From Thermoplasmata archaeon (lineage in GTDB: Archaea > Thermoplasmatota > Thermoplasmata > Thermoplasmatales > Thermoplasmataceae), in contig JAJZXP010000042.1 of assembly GCA_021806345.1 (NCBI GenBank), forward strand, positions 1 to 14,191: a stretch of DNA of 14,191 nt. The letters are read 5' to 3'. Position numbers and translations under genes: made by a program. Under the pieces are notes generated by a model. That model had not been told where the DNA came from, ran no database searches, and saw nothing but the letters and a program-made list of their open reading frames with translations. Of this stretch, positions 14,049-14,191 are shown one piece after another (positions within the stretch are counted from its first letter, which is position 1; the number at the start of each line of letters is the position of its first letter).

Positions 14049-14191
14049 ATGGAAGAATGGGTGACGAAGATCCTTGGGGAGGAGAGGAAGAAACGCAGTA
14101 TTCCACTTGAGGTGAAGTTTCTCAACGGGAACTATTACCTGTATCATTCCACTTCGAGATATGACAGGGAAACACATGGCCCCAGGAAGGT
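14049..14191 (+). CDS. N-terminus of a DDE transposase, truncated by window end
   Basis: An ATG at 14049 opens a frame that stays open to the window edge (47 codons): MEEWVTKILGEERKKRSIPL, then FLNGNYYLYHSTSRYDRETH and GPRKV. The pattern YYLYxSTSxxDxExxxPRK near the N-terminus is typical of IS1634/IS4-type archaeal transposases, where it precedes a KYLGxIT segment. Base composition is GC-richer than in the glycosyltransferases, like the other transposase pieces. No catalytic residue is visible because the gene continues beyond the window, so whether it is intact is unknown. A minus-strand frame across the same bases (14177-13926) is its shadow. Confidence 0.6.
   Translation, partial: MEEWVTKILGEERKKRSIPLEVKFLNGNYYLYHSTSRYDRETHGPRK

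Noticed and set aside
13926..14177. Minus-strand open frame of 83 codons at the right edge
   Set aside because: It lies antisense to the transposase start at 14049, whose N-terminal wording is recognisable; the minus-strand reading shows no domain.

Overview
The window looks archaeal. Most of the confidently placed starts have no ribosome binding site but carry an A/T-rich TATA-like box about 24-30 nt upstream, the pattern of leaderless archaeal transcripts. TTG and GTG starts are used, and there is an archaeal-type AAA ATPase of the AAA_14/DUF4143 kind. Low GC, heavy insertion-sequence load and this promoter style fit a Thermoplasmatales-type euryarchaeon; that assignment is an inference, since no rRNA or species marker is present.

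Left flank (1-1681): an IS21-family element on the minus strand (start of istB at the edge, then a frame-broken istA) enters from outside the window. Its outer end can be placed at about 1324, where it cuts into an IS4/IS5-type DDE transposase gene and leaves only the C-terminal piece (1325-1553). A scrap resembling a DUF4143-type ATPase follows (1577-1681).

Middle-left (1682-4845): about 560 bp of A/T-rich DNA without a gene, with a dyad and TAGGATA repeats just before the promoter of an intact 442-aa AAA_14/DUF4143 ATPase. Next comes a strongly decayed IS66-like transposase, broken by stops and frameshifts, which runs into unrecognised sequence.

Core (4828-13850): a low-GC surface-glycan type locus. 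It has three GT4-type glycosyltransferases (two co-directional on the minus strand, one divergent on the plus strand from a shared TATA region), two GT2-type glycosyltransferases, a cobalamin-type radical SAM enzyme and a SAM-dependent methyltransferase-like protein. Together they suggest assembly and decoration, including methylation, of a cell-surface polysaccharide, glycolipid or protein-linked glycan. The substrates cannot be read from the sequence. Apart from the minus-strand GT4 pair, each gene appears to have its own promoter.

Right flank (13851-14191): a gene-free stretch that starts with an 11-bp motif also found beside the IS66-like wreck, then the first 47 codons of another DDE transposase running off the edge. 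The glycan locus is therefore bracketed by mobile-element DNA on both sides, with visibly richer GC in the transposases than in the glycosyltransferases. This resembles a rearranged, horizontally variable surface-structure island. I found no CRISPR array, tRNA or rRNA. No wholly new system is evident; the most unusual points are the radical SAM enzyme among the glycosyltransferases, the shared divergent promoter and the nested insertion at 1324/1325.
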